From assembly GCA_025201765.1 (NCBI GenBank), contig MU623473.1:1-64000 (forward strand): 64,000 nt of DNA. The letters are read 5' to 3'. This stretch comes from Daldinia sp. FL1419 (Eukaryota; Ascomycota; Sordariomycetes; Xylariales; Hypoxylaceae). A program made the translations under genes and the position numbers. Each line of letters starts with the position of its first letter. Within the stretch, counting starts at the first letter, position 1. Of the stretch, positions 24,787-35,982 are shown piece after piece. A model generated the notes under the pieces. The model saw only the letters and a program-made list of their open reading frames with translations, did no database searches and had not been told where the DNA came from.

Positions 24787-26093
24787 GCTCACATATGGTC
24801 ACTTAGTAGTGTGATATATACATACATACGAGACGGTGACGAGATTTCGCTACGGAGTTGGTAGATGCAATTTGTAAGTAGCGTATAGCCGCATATATGC
24901 CACAGCCTATGAAGACGGGCAAAAGGGTGGCCGTGAAAAGACCCAGGAGAAAAGGTATACTCATTGTTGTTCTAAGAAGGAAACGGGGTGGGTTTGCGTT
25001 GCTCTACAATGTGGAGATGTAAATGAGTATCGGGGCGCGAATGATACCAATTAAATACGATGCTAATACGGTTGAATGTGCTTAGGATCCCGTTGCATTT
25101 TATTTCTTTGTAGCTACCATTGCTTGCTGAGTACCCATGTGGGCGTGTGTTAGGTTTTATCCTTAGGTACCTAACTATGATCAATGTGCAATACAACCAA
25201 GATAGACTTCCGATAGCTACCTGAGTATTAGAACCAAGCATTCACGAACTGACGCCTTCAAGATCTTACATTGGAGAAGATATCTAGCTGATCCAAGTCT
25301 CTTGACATGTATAGTCATTGGCTTTGTAGCGATAATACCTATTAGTAGGAGCGCTTTTTTCATGAAGGATCATCTCGTAGAGTAGTAATTTGGTATAAGT
25401 CGGGATGCTACACTTTTGATAAGAATAGTAATTAATAAGTAGGTACGTTTCTGATCACAGCTAAGATTGAGAATGGTATTTCAAAAGGTAATAGATAGAT
25501 AGATATCATATACAGATCCCCCTAACCCAGTAAACGAAGTTTGTATAAAGTAGTACCATGTATGATAATAGCATTAACGACTAGGGCTGGGCAAGCCACA
25601 TACATAGCATTGTCTCATCCCACACTATTACCGCCGAGACATGCATACAAGAACTATTATGTGCCTAATTATGCCCTCGGGATGCTTTCTTTAGGCGATC
25701 GTTGAGACGATGCCTCACTCTCGGCTATATCTTTGAGAGATGGTCGATACGATACTTAAAAATCCAGCTGGGTTGAATGCGGCGTTGGACAGCACATCAG
25801 GGTACACCAGCAACCTTAACGTCTTATAAGTTTTTATTATTTTATTATTTTGCAGTTTACTATACGAAGTATAGCACCCTATATTGCCACGTTTACCAGC
25901 CAGGGCCTTAGCTTCGGCAACACTATCACTTAACTATATGCGGTAATCTGTACGAGAAGTTGGATGTGCTGATTCGCCTCGTCTATGCAGTCCCGCGGCT
26001 GTGAAGCAGGGGAGGAACTCGGAGACGGACTATTGGCCTTGCGAAGACGGTGGGGATCTAGTCCGTATCGGTGGTGATAAGTGGACGTGTATA

Positions 26094-26682
26094 CGGTGCA
26101 CCATTAGTGCAAAACCGACAAAACTAAAAACGTAAATAAAAATTCGTTTAATTGGTTAGATTCCCTGCAGGGGTACGCTATAATTATAGTACAGAGGTGC
26201 ATTAAACCCTCTATAATTACAGCAAATTTTAATGATTAATACGCTATATTTTAGTAGTTATTAAAAAATCACTAAAAACTTATTAAATTTGCTGTAATTA
26301 TAATATTAAAGCTATTATAAATATAAGGTATTTTAGGGGTAATAAAAATTTTGTAGGTATTTATTAAATGTGCTATAATTTAAGTAAATAATAATATTAA
26401 ACCCCTTGTAATTATAATAAATTTAATAAAAATATTTATTATAAATATAACATTCTCTAAAGAAATATATATTTATAAAATTAATTTAAGGTTAAATTTT
26501 AATTAATTAATTAATACTCTTATATTTTAATTACTATATTTATAACGTATGGTCTATTAAAAAGTGCTGTAATTATAGGGGTTTTAACGTATTAATGTGT
26601 TATAATTATAGCGTATACTATAAATCGGATAAATTTTCATCTATATTTTTGGTTTTGTCGGTTTTGCACTAATGGGCCACCG
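26094..26682. mobile_element. TA-flanked inverted-repeat DNA element (Tc1/mariner-like non-autonomous)
   Basis: Left end CGGTGCACCATTAGTGCAAA (continuing ACCGACAAAACTAAAAACG) is matched in inverse orientation by the right end, with a handful of mismatches across about 40 bases, and both sides are bordered by TA (26092-26093 and 26683-26684). Inverted similarity continues inward: TACGCTATAATTATAGTACA and CTATAATTACAGCA at the left recur as reverse complements near 26550-26625, so the element can fold back over more than 130 bases at each end. The interior is very AT-rich with no open coding frame. The TA duplication fits the Tc1/mariner superfamily; superfamily assignment is inference. Confidence 0.72.
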
Positions 26683-28009
26683 TACGTGTACCCAATGTAG
26701 CGTATAAGTATGGTCGTTTCACTTGATTCCTAATTCGTCTGGTTGTGAAGAAGCGAGTTGACGAATCAAAATAGGAATACGAGGTTGTCGCATAAACCCT
26801 ACGGTATAAAAGAGTCCAAAACAAGCACGCTATTCTGATTACATACACCCTTTAGAATCATCATGGTACGAAGTTTCGAGTCGCTAGCATCGGTTAGATT
26901 GTTTCAGCAGAGGCTACTGATGGTGAGGACTCGGATGGCTCCGAGCTACATAGTAGTGTAGGTACGAATCCGTACATGATAACTCTTATCCCTGTTTGGT
27001 ATTTCTCAGCCCGTTGTCGATAAGATTCGAACCTACGGGCTCATACTACATAACTACCAACAGCATCACCAAGTATGACAGGGTAGTAATAGTAGAAAGA
27101 TGTATATATATATATATATATAAAGTCTTCGAGGTTAGGTGGCATCCCGAGTCGAAAGTTTCTATATCTTTATTCCCTGTTTATATGGGAGTGGGCAAAC
27201 CATCACACCTGGTTTTTGGGGGGGTTTTTAGTTGATAGTTAGCCTAATATAAAAAAAAGACACGATGTAGACGCTGCAAATTAGTTTAAATGCGGTCTTG
27301 CCGAAAAGTCCTAAGTCCTTAAATGCGATAGTTATAAAGATCAGACGAGGAAGAAGATGAGATATTACATATTAAATACCTAACCCAGGTACCTAGGTAA
27401 CTATTAATAAGATGACTAAACTTCTTTTTTTTTTTCTTTCTTTTTTTTCACGTACATAACTTCTCACTTTGGTCAAGATAATGAAAATCTTTAAAGGCCA
27501 CTGTTCGTAAGAAAGTATGTGCGAGAGTCTAACGAAGCACTACTGACTTACTACTGACTTACCACTGATTTACGGGATCCAACACTAACAACACCTACGA
27601 TGCAATTCTAGCGCAAGCGACCCCCTGCCAAGACCCGACAAGGTTTTTATTGGTTCATCCGGTTTGTTCTATTCCCTGTCAAGTTGTTTTCCCCTGAATT
27701 TTATGGGCCCATATTCCCCTTTGTATCCCCTTGTATCCCCTTGTATATTCTCCTTGGTCCCTTTTTCCTTTTTGGTGGTCTTGTGCCCTCCACGATACAT
27801 GGGATTAAGACATCAATTCGAACCATAGATTACCCATGGAACATATATCATACCTTATCTTAGCAGGCTCAGACTAGGAGGATGGTTTTTCTTTATACCT
27901 TTTGAACCACAGCACTTTTTAGCTAATCAGACCTTTGACATACCCCTCCCACCAAAAACTGTCTCCTAATCTGAAGCGTGTGCGTGATCGTTTGTATATA
28001 AGCCTTCCA

Positions 28010-28790
28010 TAACAAAAATCATAAATATTAAAATAATTATTACAATCAAAATTTATTCTATCAATATACTTAAACCCTTAATTTACTATTTCTTTAATTT
28101 ATAAGGTACAATTAATACTTTTAAACTACTTGTTAACGTATCTTAAAATTAAACCTTAATTTTTAACCAAATTGCTTGCGTTTATTTTCCAACACAAACC
28201 ACGTGTTTGAATTTAGTTTAAGCGCAACATCAAAAAACCAAGCTTTTAAATAATAATACAAACATATTCGAGGTTAAAAAGGGTTATTTTTAAACTATCA
28301 ACAAAATTTAGAATTAATTGAAACATTATTAGTTATATTATTACTAAATATTATATAAACCTAAAAAGTAAAATACGCAATTTTTACCCCTCAAATCCAA
28401 TAATACCTCAACATCACAACAAAAAAATCAAAAAAAATACTAACGAACTTTAAAATATCTATCATTAACCCTTACCGCTTATACAAAATAAATAAAACCT
28501 TTCATTGTTTTGTTATTATTTAATAAAAATAATTAAATAATTTGTAAGAAAATCTTAAAAAATAGTAATTACGCATAACATTTTCACTCTTTTATTATAC
28601 TATACACAAATTAGATATAAGGCTTTATATTAACTATTACTACCTCCAACCATTTAAATATTAAAAATATTTATTTTTGTTGTTTAATTATTAATTATTT
28701 TTAAATATAATTTTTATTATTTCTATATAATATTGTAGGGAATACATTCAAAAATTTACGCACGAACCTTAAACTTAAATTTTTGGCATA
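28010..28790. repeat. AT-rich RIP-type block with C over G bias
   Basis: About 780 bp of AT-rich DNA in which the + strand carries many more C than G in several lines (for example 28381-28440 has about 15 C and no G). No coding sequence or terminal repeats are recognisable. This is most simply a RIP-mutated remnant of a repeat, older or less fully mutated than the block at 1-2485. Confidence 0.55.
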
Positions 28791-29730
28791 CTATGGCATA
28801 GCCCTACGATATATTTGCACGGACCAAATAAGTGGTGGCTGTGGTGGCTGGCCAAAAATCTCAAGTCTAAGCTCGCTAAGATAAATCATACCTAGTAGCT
28901 TTATTATTCACCCTGCGGCTAACCCATGCATAATGTGTAATTCGCCCCGTCGTGATCATATCAATGCCGCCTTACGCCATTTCTAATTCTCACCACGAGC
29001 GAGATTCATACCGAAGAGTAACCACTATTAACACACACCTTTTTTCTTATCCCTTCTTTTAACTACTTGGTATACTTACCTACCTAGCTGCTCTCTGTCA
29101 GGAACAAGAGAGAAGCCATTGGGGTATCATCCATAAAGTGCCTGTCTTCTGGCTTGGCGACTTTGAAAATACCACCTCGCACCACCTTACCGCGTGACAA
29201 TTCGGGAATTGCAAAAAAAGAAAACAACATCGTTGCGAATCCTTCCTAGGACTATATTGTAAAGCCTACGGAGCTTGACCTGTACCTTACCTTTACTTTA
29301 CTTTACCTTACCTTACCTTACCCTTACGATTTTCTGCAAATAGAAGCCAGTCGCTTCCAGATTTATCAAGATTTCGGAGGATCGCGCATGGCATCCTGTC
29401 ATACAGCTTCGATTGCATTGTGACGCTGAGCTCTTGGTCGCTATTAGGATCGACATGGACTGCTAGCATCCTCGTTTCAACCCCGCTGTATCAACACGTC
29501 CCTGTCGCGCTCCTGGTTCCGAACCTGCGGTCCGAGCATCCTTTCTGAATTCTACAGATATCGAACTTTTCTTTTCTTGCTTCCTGTTATTTCTGTGTAT
29601 AGTCGTTACCGTCCTGATTATTAGGGAGAGAGTGTGTGTGCGTGCGCGCGCATGTGTGTGTAAGAGTGAGAGTGAAGAGCACGGTAACCTTAGGTGGGAA
29701 GCAGCGCATGTATAGCTACTACAGGAAAAG

Positions 29731-31949
29731 ATGGTCTCCTTCTTTGGATTTAAGCTCGGTGGCGAGAAAAAGAAGTGAGTCCGTATAAATCTCGTGTAGT
29801 ACTTCTAGCTAACAAATACAGAAGCCGGGAGGATGAAGATGCTTCGCCAACGCAGGTCCGTAGGAAACTTATCAGAGAACCTCTAGATGAGGAATTTCCC
29901 ATGAGAGATGGCGGGAAAGCTGCGCCGTATAGCGTCAACGTCTATTCGGTAGCCCGCCCTAACACGTCCCATTCTGTCAAAATCACGGCTATGCAGACGA
30001 AGCCATCTCCTTACGGTCCAGGCATGGCCAATGTAGCTACTGCGAGCATGTCCGAACTCCCTCAACCCAGCTTTCCGGTTCTAAAGCAGCACTCGTCAAA
30101 CCCCAACTTAGGGGGTAGCAGCTGGCAAAACGCGCCAGCTCCGGACATGATACCCCCAGTTCCTATGCGAAATCCTTCACGACCAGCTACTCCTGTTCAG
30201 CAGCAGCAAACAGTATGGATGAATCCCCTCGAAATGCATTCCACCACGGGTCCACCGTCGTCCTTGGCACCGGCGCCCTTACCATCACTGAGCAAACACC
30301 AACTCAAACTGGAGATCCCTAACGAATCAGCCCCCTTACCTAAAGAGGAGGATCCCTCAATGCCCCCGGGGCCTCTACGGATAAGAAAACCAAGCCTCGG
30401 TCCATACTCTGCGGATTCACCACAGAGGAGCCAATCGCCAAGCAAACCGCCATCGCCTCCGCAGTCCATTAAAGGTGGGACGCCAGTTTTAGGACGGCCG
30501 ACATTTCCTAGGGACGATTTCCGGCCGTCGAGCAGAGGCAGTCATAGGAATATGCCAACTACCCTTAAGGAGGTGCGGAATGTCGGGGACATGCCGAACC
30601 GTGGGCGTTTTGGGCCGGCGTCGATCCCTTCGCCAATAGCGACTCCCCGTGGTAGCGAAGATCGGGTCCGTGGTGGCACGGGTAATATTTTGGGCGAGCC
30701 TGGTATCCATGTCCGGACAGTTGGAGCTAGACGCGATACGGTAACTTCTCTTGCGACACCGATCCTGTCTCAGAGACGAAGTCTTGAGATGCGGGTGGAA
30801 GAACTCACAAAGCCGCGCATGGAGGAACCAATACAACGTCCAAGAACCTCAAACGGCCCTGAGATGCGTAAACTCATGAAGCCTCCGCCGCTAAACCTCA
30901 ACTCTCGCCCCAGAACACCCGATCGTGCTGGTACCTATCCGCCACCATTCCCCATAAACCAAAAGCCTCAATCACCAATCCAGAGTCCGCGCAGAATGCC
31001 TAGAGATAGGAGTGGACCACCGCCTGCTGCTGTTGGAGCGCGTAGACCGAATACCAGAAACGTGCGTAGGCCTACAGCAGACGAGTACGTGATACAACCG
31101 TCATCTCAACCATCATCTCAACCATCGTCTCAGCCCCAATCCCGGTCTCAGTCTCGATCTCAGTCCCGAGCCAGGGGGATGTCCCAAGATAGCATGAGTT
31201 CTAACTTTGACCGACCACCCTCCCCTGATAGCCCTCTAATGCCACGTACGGGACCGCTAGCAGGAAGTCCATGCATCACACCTATTGAAGCACCGTTGGC
31301 ACCGCCGCCTCTCAAGAACGCGGGTTCACGGTCTCGTTTACAAGAAATGGAGTTATTCCTCGCTGACGGCGACGAAGAGGCCGAATTAGACGAGCCGCTG
31401 ATCCCCCCGCGCCTAGGTAATCGCAATGTCCCAACTCCAGACTCCATGATGTGGCCGATGCCCTCCCCAACAGCTTCTTCATTTGATGACTACTCCTCGC
31501 GTGTTGGATCCCCGCTAGAGACACCACCTCGTGTGCTAGCAGATATGGCCAGAGGAGGCAATGTGATAGTTGGTCCACGATCAGAGTCGCCCTTTGGAAT
31601 GCGTTCATTTAATTTTAGCCGGCCGATGACGCCGACCCTTGGCCAAGTACCGTTCCGCCATGATTTTAATCACCTTAATCATTATGGCGGCAACAATAGC
31701 GGCCATAATGTAATCATAATGCCACCGAAACGCTCCGAGACCGCCCCTTTATCGCCCAGATTCCGCGATCCACAGGCTTCGCCATCACTGCCGAGGCCAC
31801 TGCCGCCAAGGTCAAACACGGTGTCTCCCGGCATGGGTCATGGCCACGGACATGGGCATGGGCATGGATACGGACACGGGCGTGGCCTTAGGAGCCCAGC
31901 AATTGTAGGAGATGACTTTGGCGGCGGCAGCGATAACGGATTTATCTAA
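29731..31949 (+). CDS. Large disordered Pro/Ser/Arg-rich protein, unnamed
   Basis: Two exons: 29731-29774 and 29822-31949, with a 47-nt intron (GTGAGT, AGCTAAC branch, CAG), giving 723 residues. The N-terminus MVSFFGFKLGGEKKKKSRED is short, hydrophobic then very basic; I recall similar starts in other Sordariomycete hypothetical proteins, but cannot name a family. The rest lacks any folded domain I recognise and is dominated by Pro, Ser and Arg with many SP/TP and RxxS sites, suggesting phosphorylation and partner docking. Two compositional repeats stand out: SSQP units followed by SRSQ units (about 444-463), and a Gly-His run (GMGHGHGHGHGHGYGHG) near the C-terminus at about 694-710. The start was chosen because the short first exon joins in frame to the long exon and replaces a GTG-initiated frame. 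Function is unknown; a scaffold or cytoskeleton-linked role would be a guess. Confidence 0.8.
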
Positions 31950-33460
31950 GCTGATCCGGCTGGCTACCTAGCTAGCTGATTTGCATTCAACCATACACGT
32001 ACCACTATCGACGGACAGGCGGGAACTGACGACATTCATTTTTTGGGTTTCGATTCGCCTTCTCCCCTTTGTCTTTGAAAATATCGCACCGCAGCGCGTC
32101 GCATCGCATTACATTATCGCATCATCTAGCCGAGATACCCCTTATTTGCACATACCATAACATTATCGTAACATTACTTATTACGTTACTATATTTTGCT
32201 CCTTTTGTCGATATATGGGATTCGAAATTCGAGCTTGGGCGTTTGGAAAGGGGGAAATCAAAATGGAATTCGCATGTATCGACAGCATTGGCATCAGCAT
32301 TTGAGCATCGGCAGTTTATATTTTTCGCCTATTGTATCGCATATCTATACCTATGTATAGCATGTATTTGGAGGAAGAGAAAAGAGAACACCGCACTGGA
32401 TCGTGTGGTTGGTATGGGAAAGAAAGGAAGATGGTTCTTTTTTGTTTGATTAACTAGGTATCTATGATTATTGTATATTGTTAATGCGGACGGCATAGTT
32501 ATATATATTACGTTAGGTATCTGTATCTAGGTATATTCTATATCTAGTTCCCTATTATTATGTGATTTGACGTCGTAGATAGTAAAATCCCGTTGCCGTC
32601 AAGCTTCACGTAGTTCCCTCGGAATTTTATCAATTAGCAGAGAGTTTGATCCTTCTAGTAGGCGAAATCAGTTATTTTGCTATCGAAGTTTCGTCGAATT
32701 CATACAAGATTTGCACATACCGCACGGTGAAGGATGATCAACGTAAATACATAAGGCTGAGTCTGTGGAGAAAAGCTTCTCGAAGGATGGAGGGTCTCTA
32801 TGGGTTCGGGCACCAAAACTTGAATTGGTACTTCGAAGTACGGGGTCGAAGGTGATCGTCTCATCTGATCGACGCCCGTCGTATCGGCTACAGTAAACCC
32901 CTCCGTCCCTCTAAGCCCCCTTCCACAACCTGGATTACCAATATTTCCCCGTTTACCAATCCTGATGGCCTACCAAGTATTTACCACTCGGCTTTCACGC
33001 CCATAAGCGGTATTGTAAGTAGAAGAATCTTCGATGACTACCCAAATCCAATTATAGTAGAAGCAGCCGCTGAGGCGATGGGCTTAACCGTTAGATGGTG
33101 TAAGTGTGCGTAAATATTGACGCTTCAGAAAGGCGTAATAATGCTTTATTTTTATACAAATTTCACGTACTACTACGACTAATCTTCCCCCAATAAACAT
33201 CACTCGGCGGCGGACCCTGCACCCTAGTTTTAAACTAGACTCCGAATGGCGATCGTGATGGTGGAATCGCTCTGGACCCGGCCTTCAGTGACGTCACAAG
33301 CACGTATTAGTGAGACCATACACTCATATACAAGCTAGACGCTCAGAAATACAAAAAAGTCTATTGGACGGAGTTTCGAGTTTGATTTTTTCGGAACAGC
33401 CTCCAGAAATTTGTGTTAGAATTTACAACGCGTAGCTTAGGTCTACGACAATATTCGACG
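31950..33460. other. Intergenic, 1.5 kb
   Basis: This contains the 3' flank of the disordered-protein gene and the promoter of the caleosin. Open frames at 32069-32449 and 32646-32855 show no domain and lie where 3' untranslated sequence is expected. Short tracts such as GTATCTAGGTATATTCTATATC are present near 32518-32545. A candidate transcription start region for the caleosin lies at about 33300-33460. Nothing else is supported. Confidence 0.5.
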
Positions 33461-34461
33461 ATGCCTGTCGAAGTTAAAACTATCGAAGAAATTAACAATA
33501 TGAACGGCGGTCTGGAGCCGCCAGTCGTGTCCTCGATCCCGAGCGTGAAAGTGACGGTCCAGAGGAAACCGTTTCTCCAACCGGAAGACGACCAGAGGTT
33601 ACCACATGCCGGTACGTATTTTCTCGTTTCTGCGGTATGAAATACTATCCGGCTAACATATCTGCACAGGCACCGCCCGAGCCAACATAGCAGCTACATA
33701 TGAAAAGCCCTATGGTACGATGGAAGACGGCTGGGCGAGACGACACCAAAACAAAACCGTGCTCCAGCAGCATTGCGAATTCTTCGATTTCGTAAGTCGA
33801 GCCTTTCCCCTTGCTTCGCCACCTAATAAAACTATATCGGCATGCTAACCCTAATCCCAGGACCACGACGGCGTGATCTGGCCCCAAGACACATTCCGGG
33901 GCTTCCACCGGATCGGCTTCGGGATCATCCTCTCGCTGGTCGCGGTATTCATAATCCACGCCAACTTCTCGTATCCGACGGTGTCGGGGTGGCTGCCGGA
34001 CCCGTTCTTCCGGGTGTACATCGAGAACGTGCACAAGGACAAGCACGGCAGCGACACGGGGTCGTTCGACACCGAAGGCCGGTTCATTCCGCAGCGGTTC
34101 GAGGATGTGTTCGCCAAGTACGCCAAGGGCCGCGATTATTTAACTATTTGGGATGTTGCGGATTTGTTGAAAGGCCAGCGGTGTATTATGGACCCGGTGG
34201 GATGGTTTGGGGCGTTTTTTGAATGTAAGTGGATTTGCTTGCTTGCTTGTTTTTTATTTTTATTTTTATTTTTTTTATTTTTTATCATCCTTGTTGTATA
34301 GGGTAATGGGGATTGCGTGGCTAACGCTTGAGGTGATAGGGCTCGCAACGTACTTGATGCTCTGGCCGGCGGACGGCAAGATGAGGAAAGACGACATTAG
34401 GGGGATCTACGATGGGAGTATATTCTATACCATCGCGAACCGGCGAGCGTCTAAGCGATAA
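33461..34461 (+). CDS. Caleosin-family lipid-droplet protein (candidate peroxygenase)
   Basis: Four exons: 33461-33611, 33670-33791, 33861-34224 and 34340-34461, giving 252 residues. Introns are 58, 69 and 115 nt, all GT-AG. A single EF-hand loop DHDGVIWPQDTF (92-103) is followed by a hydrophobic stretch (about 108-125) and a proline-rich turn SYPTVSGWLPDPFF, the classical caleosin order of calcium-binding loop, membrane segment and proline knot. His85 (LQQH) and the His in IIHANF match the two histidines that coordinate haem in plant caleosin peroxygenases. The end EWLATYLMLWPADGK...DIRGIYDGSIFY is typical of fungal caleosins. For the third intron, the nearer acceptor at 34301 would give TGG TAA and stop at once; the acceptor at 34339, after a GCTAACG branch site, restores the family sequence. 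The product is expected on lipid droplets or ER. Convergent with the next gene. Confidence 0.9.
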
Positions 34462-34755
34462 GCATGTCTACCACATCACTTGAACAAGGCTATCAAAAAA
34501 CCATGTAAGGTATGGCAAAGATTTTAGTTAGGGGATACAAGCAAATCACGTCTTTCGGAGACAGCACGCCACAAAGCATTTGATGTCATAGGATATTAGA
34601 GGAACGTTTTCATTACACACATTATTGGGCCTAAATATAGCAAACCATATAGTTCAGTCAAAGACATTGGTATTTTATAGCTTTCCGACCCCCAATCCTC
34701 CTATCGTGAACATTATCCAAGACCCCCAAACATACCTACCTAATCATGTACAAGT

Positions 34756-35982
34756 CTAAACAGTATCGTTATCCGCCGGAACCATACCCTGCCTCCTTGC
34801 CTCGTTTAGCGCCTTTAGCTTCGCAGTTCCGAAACCTGCCACCCCATCCTCTTGATTGTCGCCGAGCCACGGCTTCTTAGACTCGCCGAGGATGCTTCCG
34901 GCGAGGAAGTACACGATGAGACCGATGATAATACAAACAAAGGCAATTGGATACATAAAGTGGATCGCGTAACCAAAGACGTGAATACCGATAATAGTAC
35001 CCCAGAAGTTGGCCGTTAGGAGCGATATGTTGTAGAAGGCTGCCGACGCGATGCGCAAAAGGAATGGCACTACCGAGTAGAAGAATGCGAGTACCAACGT
35101 GTAGCCTACCATATACCCAGCAGCAGAGTTGCTCCACGTGGCCTGCTGGAAACTCTCGCGGTCGAAGATGGCCGCTTGCACGCCGTTGATAAGCATGCCG
35201 AAGAGACCCATGAAAGATAGCACCTCGTACATGGGCCGCTTGCTGACATACCACTCTTCAAAAACATTGGTAAGACCGTAGCATGTAGCACCAAGCAGGG
35301 CAAACAAATCACCCTTCAGCATGTTCTCTCCGTCACCTCCGTTAGTGCCTTGAATATGGTCACTAGCAAGCAAAATCCCCATACCACCACAGCAAATTAG
35401 TATACCTAGGATCTGGAAGATCTTGTACCTCACGCGTAATAAGAGGAACGAAACGACAACCACACATACGATGGCCCAAAAGTTGATCAGCTGTGCGGAC
35501 AAGATATTCGTATAGCGGTAGGCCAGCACGGTGAAGTAATTGCCCTGAACGTCGAGGAAGCTAAGGATAAAGTATTTCCAACCGTCTCGCAGTAATATCT
35601 TGCCGTACTTCTTAGGGCCATAAGTGTAGAGGGTATATGAGAGGTAGATCAGCGATAGTAGGATGTAGGTGAAGACGGTCTGGAATGCCGGAATGGAAAC
35701 GCCGCCATTAGCTAGGAAGGTCGAAAAGGTGTTGGTAGCTGTGATACACAGGGAGAGCGTCTGGCCGAGCAAAAGGACGATCCAAAAATCGGTGGTGGTA
35801 AAATAAGAGTACCAGTGAAACTTCCTAGCTTCTATCTGCTGTAACCCGTGGCTGACAGCTTCGTTGGTAGCACGATCGGTACCGGTGACACCGTAATGGC
35901 TCTCGTTGGTGCTACTACCGCCTGTCACTTCGACCGTGGTGGTAGGGCCCTGGAATTGGCCCGTCTTATTATAGTCGCTCAT
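34756..35982 (-). CDS. SLC35F1/F2/F6-type solute carrier (DUF914)
   Basis: Single exon of 408 residues. The N-terminus (1-58) is polar and disordered. About ten hydrophobic spans follow (approximately 66-84, 97-120, 136-156, 160-183, 187-205, 224-241, 252-272, 288-308, 317-338 and 343-364), then a short cytosolic tail. Sequence blocks LDVQGNYFTVLAYRYTNILSA and GDLFALLGATCYGLTNVFEE are characteristic of the SLC35F branch (PF06027) of the drug/metabolite transporter superfamily. Members are integral Golgi or plasma-membrane proteins; substrates are mostly unknown, with some thiamine or nucleotide-sugar suggestions. An in-frame upstream Met would add 51 residues, but MSDYNKTGQF is preferred because the family N-terminus is short and polar. 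The 3' end lies 294 bp from the convergent caleosin gene. Confidence 0.88.
   Translation of the reverse strand: MSDYNKTGQFQGPTTTVEVTGGSSTNESHYGVTGTDRATNEAVSHGLQQIEARKFHWYSYFTTTDFWIVLLLGQTLSLCITATNTFSTFLANGGVSIPAFQTVFTYILLSLIYLSYTLYTYGPKKYGKILLRDGWKYFILSFLDVQGNYFTVLAYRYTNILSAQLINFWAIVCVVVVSFLLLRVRYKIFQILGILICCGGMGILLASDHIQGTNGGDGENMLKGDLFALLGATCYGLTNVFEEWYVSKRPMYEVLSFMGLFGMLINGVQAAIFDRESFQQATWSNSAAGYMVGYTLVLAFFYSVVPFLLRIASAAFYNISLLTANFWGTIIGIHVFGYAIHFMYPIAFVCIIIGLIVYFLAGSILGESKKPWLGDNQEDGVAGFGTAKLKALNEARRQGMVPADNDTV

Larger units (their letters stand above)
24787..29730. other. Intergenic, 4.9 kb, with a transposable element and an AT-rich block
   Basis: No supported gene. The stretch holds the TA-flanked inverted-repeat element at 26094-26682, a TA microsatellite (27102-27121), a T-rich tract (27424-27450), an AT-rich C-biased block (28010-28790), tandem CTTTAC/CTTAC units (29289-29325), and a GT/GC/GA microsatellite at 29625-29672 in the probable leader of the next gene. 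Confidence 0.55.

Noticed and set aside
32069..32449. A 126-residue frame after the disordered-protein gene
   Set aside because: It sits in the likely 3' untranslated sequence and has no domain; hydrophobicity comes from T-rich codons.
34207..34339. Hydrophobic frame across the third caleosin intron
   Set aside because: It is a translation of the T-rich intron; the conserved caleosin C-terminus follows the later acceptor.
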